Counted from the first letter of the stretch, positions 8,682-17,238 are shown. The stretch is DNA of 64,000 nt from Veillonella infantium (GCF_002959895.1 NZ_PPDD01000008.1:1-64000), one strand, 5' to 3'. Numbers and translations are program-made. The notes: generated by a model from the letters alone, not told the origin.

Positions 8682-9518
8682 TTATTGATTCTCTACGATA
8701 GAGCGCAACATAGCAATTTCTTTTGCATACCCATCAAGTTCGTTTGGCGTTTCTAAATAGAACGGCAAGTTCGTCAATTTAGGATGTGTCACAATACGAG
8801 CAATGGCGTCGATACCGATGTGACCTTCACCAATTTTTTCGTGCCGATCTTTATGAGCGCCCATCGGATTTTTAGAGTCATTCAAATGAATCGCTTTCAA
8901 ACGGTCTAAACCTACAATGCGGTCAAACTCGTCGATAACACCATCGAGATTATTAACGATATCATAACCACCTTCGTGGATATGGCACGTATCAACACAT
9001 ACGCCCATGTACTCTTTTAATTTGACGCCATCGATGATGCGTGCAATCTCTTCAAAACGAGAACCAATTTCTGTGCCCTTACCAGCCATTACTTCCAAAA
9101 GAACGGTCGTCTTCATGCCAGGGAACAAAATTTCGTTCAAACATTCTATGATATATTCGATGCCTTGATCCACACCTTGCTTCACATGGCTGCCTGGGTG
9201 AAAGTTATACATTTGGCCTGGTAAATATTCCATGCGCTCTAAATCTTCCATCATGGATTGTTTTGCAAAGGCGCGCAAGTCTTCCTTTGCAGCACATGGG
9301 TTATATGTATATGGCGCATGAGCTAATAAAGTACCAAAATTATGTTCTTTCATATATGCACCAAGGCTGTTCATATCCTCTAAGTCGAGAGCTCGCATAC
9401 CACCGCCGCGAGGATTACGGGTAAAGTATTGGAAGGTATTGCCACCAATTTTAGTAGCTTCCTTCCCCATATTTAAATAACCTTTGCTAATTGATAAATG
9501 ACTGCCTATGACAAACAT
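8682..9518 (-). CDS. nfo: Deoxyribonuclease IV (AP endonuclease)
   Basis: A 278-residue TIM-barrel endonuclease IV that cleaves 5' to abasic sites in base excision repair. Family motifs are visible: GSHLSISKG at the N terminus, [30 protein letters not shown] and [14 protein letters not shown]. They supply the zinc-binding His, Glu and Asp residues. AAAGGAG precedes the ATG. It lies upstream of sbcDC on the same strand, so three DNA-repair genes are grouped, although an 86 bp gap with an inverted repeat separates nfo from sbcD. Confidence 0.95.
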   Translation of the reverse strand: MFVIGSHLSISKGYLNMGKEATKIGGNTFQYFTRNPRGGGMRALDLEDMNSLGAYMKEHNFGTLLAHAPYTYNPCAAKEDLRAFAKQSMMEDLERMEYLPGQMYNFHPGSHVKQGVDQGIEYIIECLNEILFPGMKTTVLLEVMAGKGTEIGSRFEEIARIIDGVKLKEYMGVCVDTCHIHEGGYDIVNNLDGVIDEFDRIVGLDRLKAIHLNDSKNPMGAHKDRHEKIGEGHIGIDAIARIVTHPKLTNLPFYLETPNELDGYAKEIAMLRSIVENQ

Positions 9519-9635
9519 ACTACTCCTTTATATTTATATAATTTTATAATTCTAACATACTTAATTCTAATATCTATTCGATTACGCTTACATCTATTCC
9601 AAAAGCCTAATGAATATAAGACATATATAACTAAT

Positions 9636-9676
9636 ATAACCCCTACCGTGAAGGAGCCCTTCGCGACAGGGGTTAT
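9636..9676 (-). terminator. Terminator after the Fur-family gene
   Basis: Arms ATAACCCCT and AGGGGTTAT enclose a second inverted pair (CGTGAAGG / CCTTCGCG). The hairpin begins 4 bases after the stop of the regulator gene. The T run is modest but the stem is G+C rich for this region. Confidence 0.7.
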
Positions 9677-9679
9677 GTA

Positions 9680-10099
9680 TTAATGGCTTTCTTTTTTAGC
9701 ACACTCAGGGCATACACCTTCAAAGGTAATATGTTGACCTGTGATTTGATACTCGCTACCTTGATCAGCAATTGTTTTGATAGCTTGTAAGTCAATGCCC
9801 ATCATATCCTCTACCTTGTTGCAACGGATGCAACGAATATGGGAATGAGCTTGTGTGTCCCAATCGTAATGAGCGCGCTCATCACCTACTTCTAAAATTT
9901 TTACAAGACCGATTTTTTCAAAAATCTCCATCGTCTTGTACACGGTTGCCAAGCTCATGCTTGGATGTTCAGGGCGCAACGTATGATACAACATTTCTGC
10001 TGTCGGATGATCATGATGACCACGCAAGGCATCATAAATCGCAATACGTTGTGGGGTTACTTTGAACCCTTGGCTACGCAGAATTTGTGCGATATCCAT
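9680..10099 (-). CDS. Fur-family metalloregulator (PerR-like)
   Basis: A 139-residue Fur/PerR/Zur-type repressor. The N-terminal winged helix (RSQGFKVTPQRIAIYDAL; SMSLATVYKTMEIF) is followed by a dimerisation domain with HSHIRCIRCNKVED. Two CxxC pairs (CIRC and CPEC) form the structural zinc site. The short DNA-binding linker and overall length resemble PerR, but Fur cannot be excluded. Its promoter carries a 7-1-7 box next to the -10, suggesting autoregulation. It is a monocistronic unit with its own terminator. Confidence 0.85.
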   Translation of the reverse strand: MDIAQILRSQGFKVTPQRIAIYDALRGHHDHPTAEMLYHTLRPEHPSMSLATVYKTMEIFEKIGLVKILEVGDERAHYDWDTQAHSHIRCIRCNKVEDMMGIDLQAIKTIADQGSEYQITGQHITFEGVCPECAKKESH

Positions 10100-10167
10100 A
10101 ATACTCTACTCTACCTTTCTCCACTTGGAAATCTATAAGGCATCGACCATTATCGGCCATTCACAAG

Positions 10168-10182
10168 AAATAATTATTATCT
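10168..10182 (-). promoter_or_regulatory. Candidate Fur/PerR box
   Basis: The 15-mer AGATAATAATTATTT (minus strand) is a 7-1-7 palindrome with 6 of 7 positions pairing, and it resembles the TGATAATNATTATCA consensus. It starts directly after the -10 hexamer, so a bound repressor would block initiation. The match to the family consensus is from memory. Confidence 0.6.
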
Positions 10183-10211
10183 ATTATAGCAGAATTCTCA
10201 ACACTTATCAA
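10183..10211 (-). promoter_or_regulatory. Promoter of the Fur-family gene
   Basis: On the minus strand TTGATA (10206-10211), 17 bases and TATAAT (10183-10188). The candidate Fur/PerR box adjoins it downstream. The start codon is about 85 bases further on. Confidence 0.75.
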
Positions 10212-10242
10212 GATAGATAGTATTAACTATTAAGTAATAAAA

Positions 10243-10272
10243 AATGTGGATTGCTCGAAAGCAATCCACATT
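10243..10272 (-). terminator. Terminator of the DEAD-box helicase gene
   Basis: A 13 bp perfect stem (AATGTGGATTGCT) with a UUCG loop on the minus strand, followed by TTTTTTATT. It lies 3 bases after the helicase stop codon and is one of the clearest terminators in the window. Confidence 0.92.
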
Positions 10273-10275
10273 CTA

Positions 10276-11841
10276 TTAGTCTTTAAAGTAAGGCTTGAAA
10301 CCTTCACCTTGATGACGAGGTTTTCTGTCACCACGTGGACGATCAGATCTACGATCATCTCTGCGGCGGTCATCACGACGTTCACCTCTACGATCATCGC
10401 GGCTGCGACGAGGACGATCATCACGACGACGATCACCGTCACGGCGGCGATCACCATCTCTACGACGGTCACCACGGCGGCGGTCACCACGACCACCTTC
10501 ACGACGACGGCGTACGCGTAATGGTTTTTCTTCTGTAATATTTACAGGAGTTGTATCTGGTTCTTTTGTTAATAATTTAAGAGCTGCAGCCAACAATGTT
10601 ACGGAGTCTGTATCGTTTAACAATTCCTCTGCACTAGATTTGAATGGCGCTAATGCTTCTAAATTATCTGTCATTTCAACGAGGCTTTCAATAGCCAAAC
10701 GTTGTTGACCTTCAAGAACTTCACCTAAGGAAGGTGCACGACGGCGTGCAATTTTACGTTTTGTTAAACGCTCGATAGCATGTAAATGCTCCATTTCACG
10801 AGGGATAACGAACGTGAAAGCTTGACCAGCTTTACCAGCACGGCCTGTACGACCTACGCGGTGTGTGTAGCTTTCAGGATCTTGAGGCATATCATAGTTA
10901 TATACGTGAGATACGCCAGAAATATCAAGACCACGAGCTGCCACATCAGTAGCCACGAGAATATCGATGGTACCTTCGCGGAATTGACGAATTACGCTGT
11001 CTCGTTTTTGTTGAGACAAATCGCCATGAATGCCTTCCGCCATGTAACCACGTTTCTTAAGACCTTCTGTTACTTCATCAACACGACGTTTTGTACGTGT
11101 GAAGATAATCGCAAGTTCAGGTGTTTGAATATCGAACAAACGGCAAAGAACATCGAATTTTTGACGGTCTTGCACTTCGATATAATATTGTTCAATTAAG
11201 TCCATCGTAACTTGAGTCGGTTTCATACGAATCAATGTTGGCTCTGTCAAATATGTTTCAGCTAATTGTTGGATAGCTTTAGGCATAGTTGCGGAGAACA
11301 ACAATGTTTGATGGTCTTCTGGGATAGCACCCAAGATTTTATTGATATCATCAACAAAGCCCATGTTTAACATTTCGTCGGCTTCGTCCAATACCACAAC
11401 TTTCACATGGTCAAAGTGGATAGAACCACGATCCATATGGTCCATCAATCGGCCTGGTGTGGCAACGATGATTTGTGGATTTTTTTTCAAGGCACGGAAC
11501 TGACGATTAATATCTTGACCACCATAGATAGGTAGTGCTGTGATATTCGTGTATTGAGCCATTTTGTTAAGCTCTTCAGCTACTTGGATAGCTAATTCTC
11601 GTGTAGGGGATAAAATAACTACTTGAACGTGACGCTCATTCCCGTCTACGCGTTCCAATACAGGCAAGCCAAATGCTGCTGTCTTACCAGTACCTGTTTG
11701 AGCTTGACCGATCATGTCTTTACCGCTCATGGCTACTGGGATAGCTTCCTGTTGAATTGGCGTAGGCTCTTCAAAGCCCATATCGTTTAACGCTCTTAGA
11801 ACAGGTTCGCTAATCATTAATTGTTCAAATTTTTCTAACAT
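10276..11841 (-). CDS. DEAD-box ATP-dependent RNA helicase
   Basis: A 521-residue helicase of the CshA/DeaD type. Motifs in order are the Q motif ([13 protein letters not shown]), [26 protein letters not shown] and [11 protein letters not shown]. From about residue 445 the tail is a degenerate Arg/Asp/Gly repeat (blocks such as RRDGDRRRD), typical of unstructured RNA-binding tails. It probably remodels RNA in ribosome assembly, mRNA decay or cold adaptation. AGGAGG lies 12 bases before the ATG. CshA is the best subfamily guess. Confidence 0.92.
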   Translation of the reverse strand: MLEKFEQLMISEPVLRALNDMGFEEPTPIQQEAIPVAMSGKDMIGQAQTGTGKTAAFGLPVLERVDGNERHVQVVILSPTRELAIQVAEELNKMAQYTNITALPIYGGQDINRQFRALKKNPQIIVATPGRLMDHMDRGSIHFDHVKVVVLDEADEMLNMGFVDDINKILGAIPEDHQTLLFSATMPKAIQQLAETYLTEPTLIRMKPTQVTMDLIEQYYIEVQDRQKFDVLCRLFDIQTPELAIIFTRTKRRVDEVTEGLKKRGYMAEGIHGDLSQQKRDSVIRQFREGTIDILVATDVAARGLDISGVSHVYNYDMPQDPESYTHRVGRTGRAGKAGQAFTFVIPREMEHLHAIERLTKRKIARRRAPSLGEVLEGQQRLAIESLVEMTDNLEALAPFKSSAEELLNDTDSVTLLAAALKLLTKEPDTTPVNITEEKPLRVRRRREGGRGDRRRGDRRRDGDRRRDGDRRRDDRPRRSRDDRRGERRDDRRRDDRRSDRPRGDRKPRHQGEGFKPYFKD

Positions 11842-11938
11842 CTAAATGTGTTTCCTCCTATCGCGCACGAATTATGCGCGTTAGAATAGTATATCATATT
11901 TCAAAGGTGAACGCTATAAAAGTAATTACAAGTCAAAA

Positions 11939-12367
11939 CTAAATGTTCTTTCTTCTCTCTCTTAACTGTTCTATTAAAACGATTCCACCTGATACACAAA
12001 GGAAAACAAGGTATGATAAATGAATAGGCATATACAAACATTCAACAAGAACAACCCATAGAATCAAAATTAATTTAGAAATCCATTTCGTTGTTATTCT
12101 ATCAGCTATCATAAATATAGATAAATTGATAATTATTTTAATGATTATCGCAGCGATTATAACGATTGACGTAAATTCTTCTCTATAATCTGTCAGTTCA
12201 TATAAGGGATATAATAAATAACTCAAAAGAGCGCTAAGTATTATTAAGAACCAAATATTGAGTCCCTTTAAAAGTTTAGCTTTACTATAGTAAAAGACTC
12301 CAACCAAAAGAAAGAGTAAAATGCTAAGCAATATGCCTATAACTAATAGATAATCTAAATGAATCAT
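11939..12367 (-). CDS. Small polytopic membrane protein of unknown function
   Basis: A 142-residue protein with about four or five hydrophobic segments, beginning at residues 5-28 (LLVIGILLSILLFLLVG), and a charged C-terminal tail (EQLRERRKN). No family is recognised. It is A+T rich, has GGAGAG before the ATG, and is preceded by a copy of the terminator-promoter module whose extended -10 likely drives it. It forms the right-most minus-strand gene of the first accessory island. A role as an orphan immunity or accessory membrane protein is speculative. Confidence 0.6.
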   Translation of the reverse strand: MIHLDYLLVIGILLSILLFLLVGVFYYSKAKLLKGLNIWFLIILSALLSYLLYPLYELTDYREEFTSIVIIAAIIIKIIINLSIFMIADRITTKWISKLILILWVVLVECLYMPIHLSYLVFLCVSGGIVLIEQLRERRKNI

Positions 12368-12395
12368 GGTTTATACTCTCCTTTAATCATTTTCA

Positions 12396-12556
12396 CCAGT
12401 CTCTTTTACAATACACTCTTAAATGTTCTTAATTATAGCATACGGCAGCTCCACACTTATTAGATACTGATCTTCTATATTATGCACAAAAAAGGCACCT
12501 CGAAGGAGGTGTCTTCTTATTATGGTTTATTGAAGAATTCTATATTATTAGTCTAA
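12396..12556 (-). repeat. Terminator-promoter module, copy C
   Basis: About 160 bp highly similar to copy B (13432-13590), and in part to copy A (15591-15707). Reading on the minus strand it holds a GGCACCTC-type hairpin followed by TTTTTTGTG (12490-12512), which ends the 12584-12976 gene. About 50 bases later comes an extended -10, TGCTATAAT (ATTATA at 12432-12437), pointing at the 11939 gene. No good -35 is seen. Confidence 0.7.
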
Positions 12557-12583
12557 GATAATAAAACAATATATATTTTTTAT

Positions 12584-12976
12584 TTAGAATAATACCTTCC
12601 TAAACGCATAGATGCAAACAGTAATAAACATCAGCATCGAAAATACGGCAATGAGTCCACGATTGTAATATATGCTATCTCTTTTTTGAAAATATCCTGT
12701 GCACAGTGTAACAAGTGTAAAAATAGTCCAAACACTTCCATAACTCACAATTACTGTATAATCTCTATCAATTATAATTTTAAGAATCAGTAGAGCTAAA
12801 CTTATAAGAGAAATAATAGACAAATATTTTGTTAAACTACCAAAAACTCTATGTTTTTTTATGTATTCATACTCTTCATTAATTGAAGTCTTACGAATTT
12901 CAAGTTTATATAAGGCTATTCCCGATATGATAGATGCAAAAACAAACGTACTACCTAATATTGTTAACCTACTCAT
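12584..12976 (-). CDS. Small membrane protein, tandem paralogue 1
   Basis: A 130-residue protein with four predicted membrane segments. It is clearly paralogous to the 131-residue product of the next gene upstream: both share LYKLEI, a YEYIK-HR-FG-LT-YLSII block near residues 36-55, CTGFFQKRDS-type and YY-RG elements, and the same spacing. No known family is recognised. The gene ends at terminator module copy C. The pair looks like a local gene duplication in the accessory island. The conserved cytosolic loop between TM1 and TM2 is the best candidate for a functional site. Confidence 0.65.
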   Translation of the reverse strand: MSRLTILGSTFVFASIISGIALYKLEIRKTSINEEYEYIKKHRVFGSLTKYLSIISLISLALLILKIIIDRDYTVIVSYGSVWTIFTLVTLCTGYFQKRDSIYYNRGLIAVFSMLMFITVCIYAFRKVLF

Positions 12977-13031
12977 CTTTTACCTCATTTTTCATCGACG
13001 ATACTTTTCTTGTATTCAATCTTTCTCTTTA

Positions 13032-13427
13032 CTACTTAAAGAATATATCTTTAAACGCATAAGCAGAGCCTACAACACCGAATAATATTGAAACAATAGC
13101 AATTATCCCACGTTTATAATATAAACTGTCTCTCTTTTGAAAAAATCCTGTACACATTATCAAAAGCACGAAGAATCCCCAAGCCCCACCAAAACGTGAC
13201 ACAAACTCATAATCTTTATAGACTAAAAAGTTAAGGTTTAGTAGTAATATACTTATAATGGCAATTATAGATAAATACCTAGTTAAATTACCAAAAGCTC
13301 TATGTCTTTTGATATATTCATATTTTTCATCAATGACACGTTTACTAATCTCAAGTTTATATAACCCTATGGATAACGACATAGATATGAAAATCCAAAA
13401 ATATCCTAACATTTCAAGTTTTTTCAT
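13032..13427 (-). CDS. Small membrane protein, tandem paralogue 2
   Basis: A 131-residue, four-helix membrane protein, paralogue of the 12584-12976 product. The shared core is LYKLEIS, EKYEYIKRHRAFGNLTRYLSII, CTGFFQKRDSLYYKRG and a C-terminal hydrophobic helix. The intergenic distance to its partner is 55 bp. It is preceded by module copy B with extended -10 TGCTATAAT at about 13470, so the two paralogues may be cotranscribed. The function is unknown. Divergence between the copies argues against a very recent duplication. Confidence 0.65.
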   Translation of the reverse strand: MKKLEMLGYFWIFISMSLSIGLYKLEISKRVIDEKYEYIKRHRAFGNLTRYLSIIAIISILLLNLNFLVYKDYEFVSRFGGAWGFFVLLIMCTGFFQKRDSLYYKRGIIAIVSILFGVVGSAYAFKDIFFK

Positions 13428-13431
13428 TTTT

Positions 13432-13590
13432 TACCAGTCTCTTTTACAATACATTCTTAGATGTTCTTAATTATAGCATAAGGTCTCTCGATACTGATAA
13501 GATACTGATTGTCTATATTAAGCACAAAAAGGCATCTCCAAGGAGGTGCCTCATTGTTATAGTTTATTGGAGAATTGTATGGTATTAATC
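13432..13590 (-). repeat. Terminator-promoter module, copy B
   Basis: Closely matches copy C over its whole length, including AGTCTCTTTTACAATACA, TTCTTAATTATAGCATA, CTATATTA-GCACAAAAA and TTTATTG-AGAATT blocks. The minus-strand hairpin at 13531-13550 ends in TTTTTGTG, but no intact minus-strand gene precedes it, only a short open remnant (13585-13683). The extended -10 lies at 13470-13475, in front of the 13032 gene. Confidence 0.7.
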
Positions 13591-13683
13591 AACTATATAA
13601 GTAAAAATATGTTTTAGGTATAATATGATTAAAAGAACGTACTTCAAAATACCGCCAATAATTAAGCAATGCCTGTTAAAGAA
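13585..13683 (-). pseudogene. Short hydrophobic coding remnant before module B
   Basis: A 32-codon stop-bounded minus-strand frame without a start codon, reading FFNRHCLIIGG, then a hydrophobic stretch, ending TYIVD and stop. It ends just before the copy B terminator, where copies A and C each follow a real gene. It could be the decayed tail of a third membrane protein, or chance in A+T-rich DNA. Confidence 0.3.
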
Positions 13684-13727
13684 TTACAATTTACTGAACA
13701 TTCTAAAGTAGTATAAAAGGAATACCA

Positions 13728-14303
13728 ATGAAACCATTTACTCTTAAAAGATTTGTATCACTACCGTTGATTGTACTATCCCTCATACTAACAACGGGTT
13801 GTCATCTTCTATCACATTATAGTGAAGATGAGGTACAACAATATATAAATAAAGATTATCCTAATCTAACATATCACTTGGAGTCACAAAGAAACAATAC
13901 ATGGCAAGTCACCTTTGACAAGTATCCCCAAATGCCCATTGAAATATCTGAAGTCTTGCACACCTCTGCACCTGTTGTACCACAAGTTGATCGAATACTA
14001 ATAACCAACATTCCGTTGATAACTGCATTTCCATTAATGAAAAACTATCTAACGGCAGAGGAGTTATCCTATGCCACATATGATACATCTTCTTTGTATA
14101 TTGAAATGCCTATCCCCTATTCAGCCATACAAAACCAAGATGTAACAAACTTTTACAATCGAATGGATCAATTCTGCAAAGAATATGCTAAAACATATCC
14201 AGATTTCAAAAAAGAGATATATATTAGAGTCATCATAAAACCATCTGATGGTTCTGATTCGCCGGAAGAATATAGAAGAGTATTCCGTTTATCCCACTAT
14301 TAA
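13728..14303 (+). CDS. Putative lipoprotein of unknown function
   Basis: A 191-residue protein with a classical lipoprotein signal: positive N terminus (KPFTLKRF), hydrophobic core and lipobox LTTGC with the lipidated Cys at residue 25. The mature part is soluble, Tyr/Pro-rich, and of no recognised family. It is the only plus-strand gene in the first accessory island and has its own terminator 3 bases after the stop. AAAGGAA precedes the ATG. A cell-envelope anchor is well supported, but any function is not. Confidence 0.75.
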   Translation: MKPFTLKRFVSLPLIVLSLILTTGCHLLSHYSEDEVQQYINKDYPNLTYHLESQRNNTWQVTFDKYPQMPIEISEVLHTSAPVVPQVDRILITNIPLITAFPLMKNYLTAEELSYATYDTSSLYIEMPIPYSAIQNQDVTNFYNRMDQFCKEYAKTYPDFKKEIYIRVIIKPSDGSDSPEEYRRVFRLSHY

Positions 14304-14305
14304 TA

Positions 14306-14335
14306 AAACAGGTGCTTCCTAAGAGGCACCTGTTT
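14306..14335 (+). terminator. Terminator of the lipoprotein gene
   Basis: A 10 bp perfect stem (AAACAGGTGC / GCACCTGTTT) with a 10 nt loop right after the stop, followed by CATTTAT. The GGCACCT core resembles the hairpins of modules A-C. Confidence 0.8.
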
Positions 14336-14387
14336 CATTTATGAAACGATATTGCCATTTGATATTCTAGAAATATTATATGTGACA

Positions 14388-15458
14388 TCATTTCACACTA
14401 TCATCAACAATTCTTATAATCCTCCTAAAGAAATCATATCCTCCATTTATATTATCGCCAATTACCATTTCACTATCTTGAAAGTATGGTGAAACAGGTA
14501 AATAGCCCCACATAACGCCTAAGCCTCCACATATATTGCGGCCACCATCTCCACCTTTATAGGAAAATTCATCTTCATCATATACAATTTCTCTACAATA
14601 CGGATCGTCACCTATAACAAGGCCAAAAAAGTTTTCTTTTTCTAACGTATACTCTCCATCATTATCCATCCATTCCATATGCTTTAAATTCATAGAGAAA
14701 TCTATATTGTTTCCCCATGGAAAGATAGTTCTACCCCCCTTGCCAGCTAAATACTCCCACTCTCTTCGTGTAGGCAAAGAATATCTATTATCTTTTATAT
14801 CCTGTAAAAGTTTCTTAAATGTTGTTTCTTCATAAAGTTTGCCACACCAATTGCTATCGTCTGTTTTATATAAACAAACAGTGTTGTGCACCATCACTTC
14901 AGAAACACCTTTTTCCTCGGCTTTTTTTATCATGTTTTGCCATTCTTTATTTTGTGTAAGCATATCATCTGGAATAAGACTCCAGCAGGTTTCACTATAC
15001 TCTTTTTGTACCAATAATGGATGGATTACAAACTCATCTTCTTGAGTAAAATTATGTTTAAAATACGTTTCTATGTTGGATAGTACCTCTTCATCTTCTA
15101 GTGCTTCGCTAATCTTAGTTTGAACATCGTCTTCACTAAAGATTTCCTCTTCATATCCCTCGACAAATGGATAGGCAAGCTCCGCTAAATTTTCATCATT
15201 AAAAATATCCTGAAATGGTTTATTTTTAAAATCAAACCCTAACGTAACAGTATCTCCAGGAACAAATACAAATTCTATACCCTCATGTGAACGATATACC
15301 GCCGTATATGTGGATTTTCCAAAGGCAGTAAATTCTTTAAAGCATATTAATTCTAAATTATATATTTTTCCAATCTTATTTAATAATTCCATTCTATCGC
15401 TAGTAGATAACAAATCATATTGAGGATTATACAATTTTTTGATGGGAATAGGATTCAT
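14388..15458 (-). CDS. Formylglycine-generating-enzyme-like (SUMF1-fold) protein
   Basis: A 356-residue protein. FVFVPGDTVTLG near residue 70 and LPTRREWEYLAGKGG...FPWGN near 230-255 match the opening and core motifs of FGE-sulfatase/SUMF1 domains. A long acidic insertion separates them. The family's C-terminal RGGSW-type end appears replaced by GGDGGRNICGGLG. The catalytic Cys pair of true FGE is not evident, so this is probably a non-catalytic or diverged fold, as in many toxin-associated proteins. There is no sulfatase gene nearby. AAGGAG lies upstream of the ATG, and module A may supply the promoter. Confidence 0.55.
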   Translation of the reverse strand: MNPIPIKKLYNPQYDLLSTSDRMELLNKIGKIYNLELICFKEFTAFGKSTYTAVYRSHEGIEFVFVPGDTVTLGFDFKNKPFQDIFNDENLAELAYPFVEGYEEEIFSEDDVQTKISEALEDEEVLSNIETYFKHNFTQEDEFVIHPLLVQKEYSETCWSLIPDDMLTQNKEWQNMIKKAEEKGVSEVMVHNTVCLYKTDDSNWCGKLYEETTFKKLLQDIKDNRYSLPTRREWEYLAGKGGRTIFPWGNNIDFSMNLKHMEWMDNDGEYTLEKENFFGLVIGDDPYCREIVYDEDEFSYKGGDGGRNICGGLGVMWGYLPVSPYFQDSEMVIGDNINGGYDFFRRIIRIVDDSVK

Positions 15459-15590
15459 TAATTTGATACTCCTTATTTTTATCTAGTACAAATATTCTTC
15501 ACTATGCATTTACTCTATTTACTTAAGTATTGCCTTAGGGTTTGATTTTCTAATGGCCCTCTCTAAACAACACGCTTTTATATGGCTACA

Positions 15591-15707
15591 ATTATAGCAT
15601 ACTGTATCCTTTCACAGATAATAAGCTATTGTTAAGCACAAAAAAGGCACCTCTTACGAGGTGCCTCATTGTTATAGTTTATTGGAGAGTTGAAGTTTAT
15701 TAATCTA
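15591..15707 (-). repeat. Terminator-promoter module, copy A (aldehyde dehydrogenase 3' end)
   Basis: Contains a perfect GGCACCTC / GAGGTGCC stem with a GUAA tetraloop on the minus strand (15647-15666), followed by TTTTTTGTGC. This terminates the aldehyde dehydrogenase gene. Further on is an extended -10, TGCTATAAT (ATTATA at 15591-15596). Blocks CATTGTTATAGTTTATTGGAGA and ATTAATC are shared with copy B, so the repeats may derive from this gene's 3' flank. Confidence 0.72.
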
Positions 15708-17184
15708 AATCGTAGAAACCAGATGGTTTATCACTCAAGTTGATAATGATGTTTTTCATTTGAGTATAGTGTTCAAGGATAACTTTGTGAGTTTCACGGC
15801 CGATACCAGATTGTTTATAGCCACCGAATGGTGCGCCTGCTGGGATGGAGTTATATGTGTTAACCCACATACGACCTGTTTCGATTGCTCGAGCCACGCG
15901 GATGGCACGGTTAAGGTTTTGTGTGAATACGCCACCGCCAAGGCCGTATAAGCTATCGTTAGCTTGTTCGATCACTTCTTCTTCGCTGTGGAATTTAATA
16001 ACAACAGCTACAGGGCCAAAGATTTCTTCGCGAGCTACGCGCATATCGTTTGTAGCGTCTACGATAAGTGTAGGTCTAATGAAACAACCTTTACCAAGTT
16101 CACCGTCAGTAACGCGTACACCACCAGCTGCAATGCGAGCGCCTTCTTCTTTAGCAAGTTCTACATAGCTAAGTACTTTCTTAACTTGATCTTCGTAAAT
16201 CAAGGAACCAAGTTGTGTAGATTCTTCCCAAGGTAAACCAACTTTTACCTTATCAAATAATGCGGAAAGTTCAGCTACGAATTTATCGTAAATTGTATCT
16301 TGTACGAAGATACGGGAACCTGCACAGCATACTTGACCTTGGTTGAAGAGGATCCCAAGCATTGCCCCATCAAGAGCTTGTTTCCAGTTCGCATCTTCAA
16401 AGAAGATATTCGCAGATTTACCACCTAATTCTAATGTAGCAGGAATCAAGCGTTCAGATGCTGCTTTATATACATCAAGACCGACTTCTGTAGAGCCTGT
16501 GAAAGCAAGTTTGCTGAAGCCTGGATGATCAAGGATATATTGACCAGATTTAGAGCCTTTACCAGTTACGATATTTACAACGCCTGCTGGCAAGATATCT
16601 TTCAAAATATCGCCTAATACTAAAAGGCTAAGGGATGTATGGCTAGAAGGTTTAATTACAACTGTACAACCTGCTGCAAGAGATGGTGCCAATTTCCAAG
16701 CTGCCATTAGGAATGGGAAGTTCCAAGGCACCACTTGACCTACAACGCCAATTGGTTCACGTACGATAAGGCTCAATGTATTTTCGTCAAATACTTGAGC
16801 AGATCCTTCTTCGGAGCGAAGTACGCCAGCGAAGTAACGGAAATGGTCAGCACCAAGTGGAATATCTACATTCAAAGTTTCACGGATTGGTTTACCATTG
16901 TCATAAGTTTCAACTTGTGCCAAGTACTCTTTGTGCGCATCGATAGCGTCAGCAATTTTTAACAAGTAATCAGCCCGTTCTACTTGGGATACTTTTTTCC
17001 AAGTTTTGAAAGCTTCTGTTGCAGCGTCTACCGCTTTATCAACGTCGTCCTTCGTAGCCTCTGCACAGATAGCGAGTTGTTCGCCATTAGCAGGGTTATA
17101 TACATTGAATTCAGCACCATCAGATGCCGGTACCCATTCATTATTAATTAAAAGTCCATATCGTTCTTTAAGGTTCAAGCTCAT
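15700..17184 (-). CDS. NAD(P)-dependent aldehyde dehydrogenase
   Basis: A 494-residue ALDH-superfamily enzyme oxidising an aldehyde to its acid. VVPWNFPF, LELGGKSANI (general-base Glu), NQGQVCCAGSR (catalytic Cys) and EEIFGPV are all present, with the ordinary family length. It resembles the acetaldehyde/short-chain aldehyde dehydrogenases (AldA/ExaC type), but the substrate is not deducible. It has its own promoter (17239-17267) and terminator (module A), so it is monocistronic. AGGAGG precedes the ATG. Confidence 0.92.
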   Translation of the reverse strand: MSLNLKERYGLLINNEWVPASDGAEFNVYNPANGEQLAICAEATKDDVDKAVDAATEAFKTWKKVSQVERADYLLKIADAIDAHKEYLAQVETYDNGKPIRETLNVDIPLGADHFRYFAGVLRSEEGSAQVFDENTLSLIVREPIGVVGQVVPWNFPFLMAAWKLAPSLAAGCTVVIKPSSHTSLSLLVLGDILKDILPAGVVNIVTGKGSKSGQYILDHPGFSKLAFTGSTEVGLDVYKAASERLIPATLELGGKSANIFFEDANWKQALDGAMLGILFNQGQVCCAGSRIFVQDTIYDKFVAELSALFDKVKVGLPWEESTQLGSLIYEDQVKKVLSYVELAKEEGARIAAGGVRVTDGELGKGCFIRPTLIVDATNDMRVAREEIFGPVAVVIKFHSEEEVIEQANDSLYGLGGGVFTQNLNRAIRVARAIETGRMWVNTYNSIPAGAPFGGYKQSGIGRETHKVILEHYTQMKNIIINLSDKPSGFYDLD

Positions 17185-17238
17185 AGCATTACCTCCTATG
17201 TAGGAATATAGATTGAGGAAGATTTCCTCTATGAGTTC

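Noticed and set aside
10230-10538. Several frames and direct repeats at the helicase tail, which might suggest a repeat-rich gene or CRISPR-like array
   Set aside because: The repeats are coding for the Arg/Asp-rich helicase tail, are imperfect and without spacers. The other frames are shadows of low-complexity DNA.
11939-15458. Prophage, insertion element or integron
   Set aside because: No integrase, transposase, terminal inverted repeats or attC-like sites were seen. The accessory nature rests only on unknown small genes and the repeated modules.
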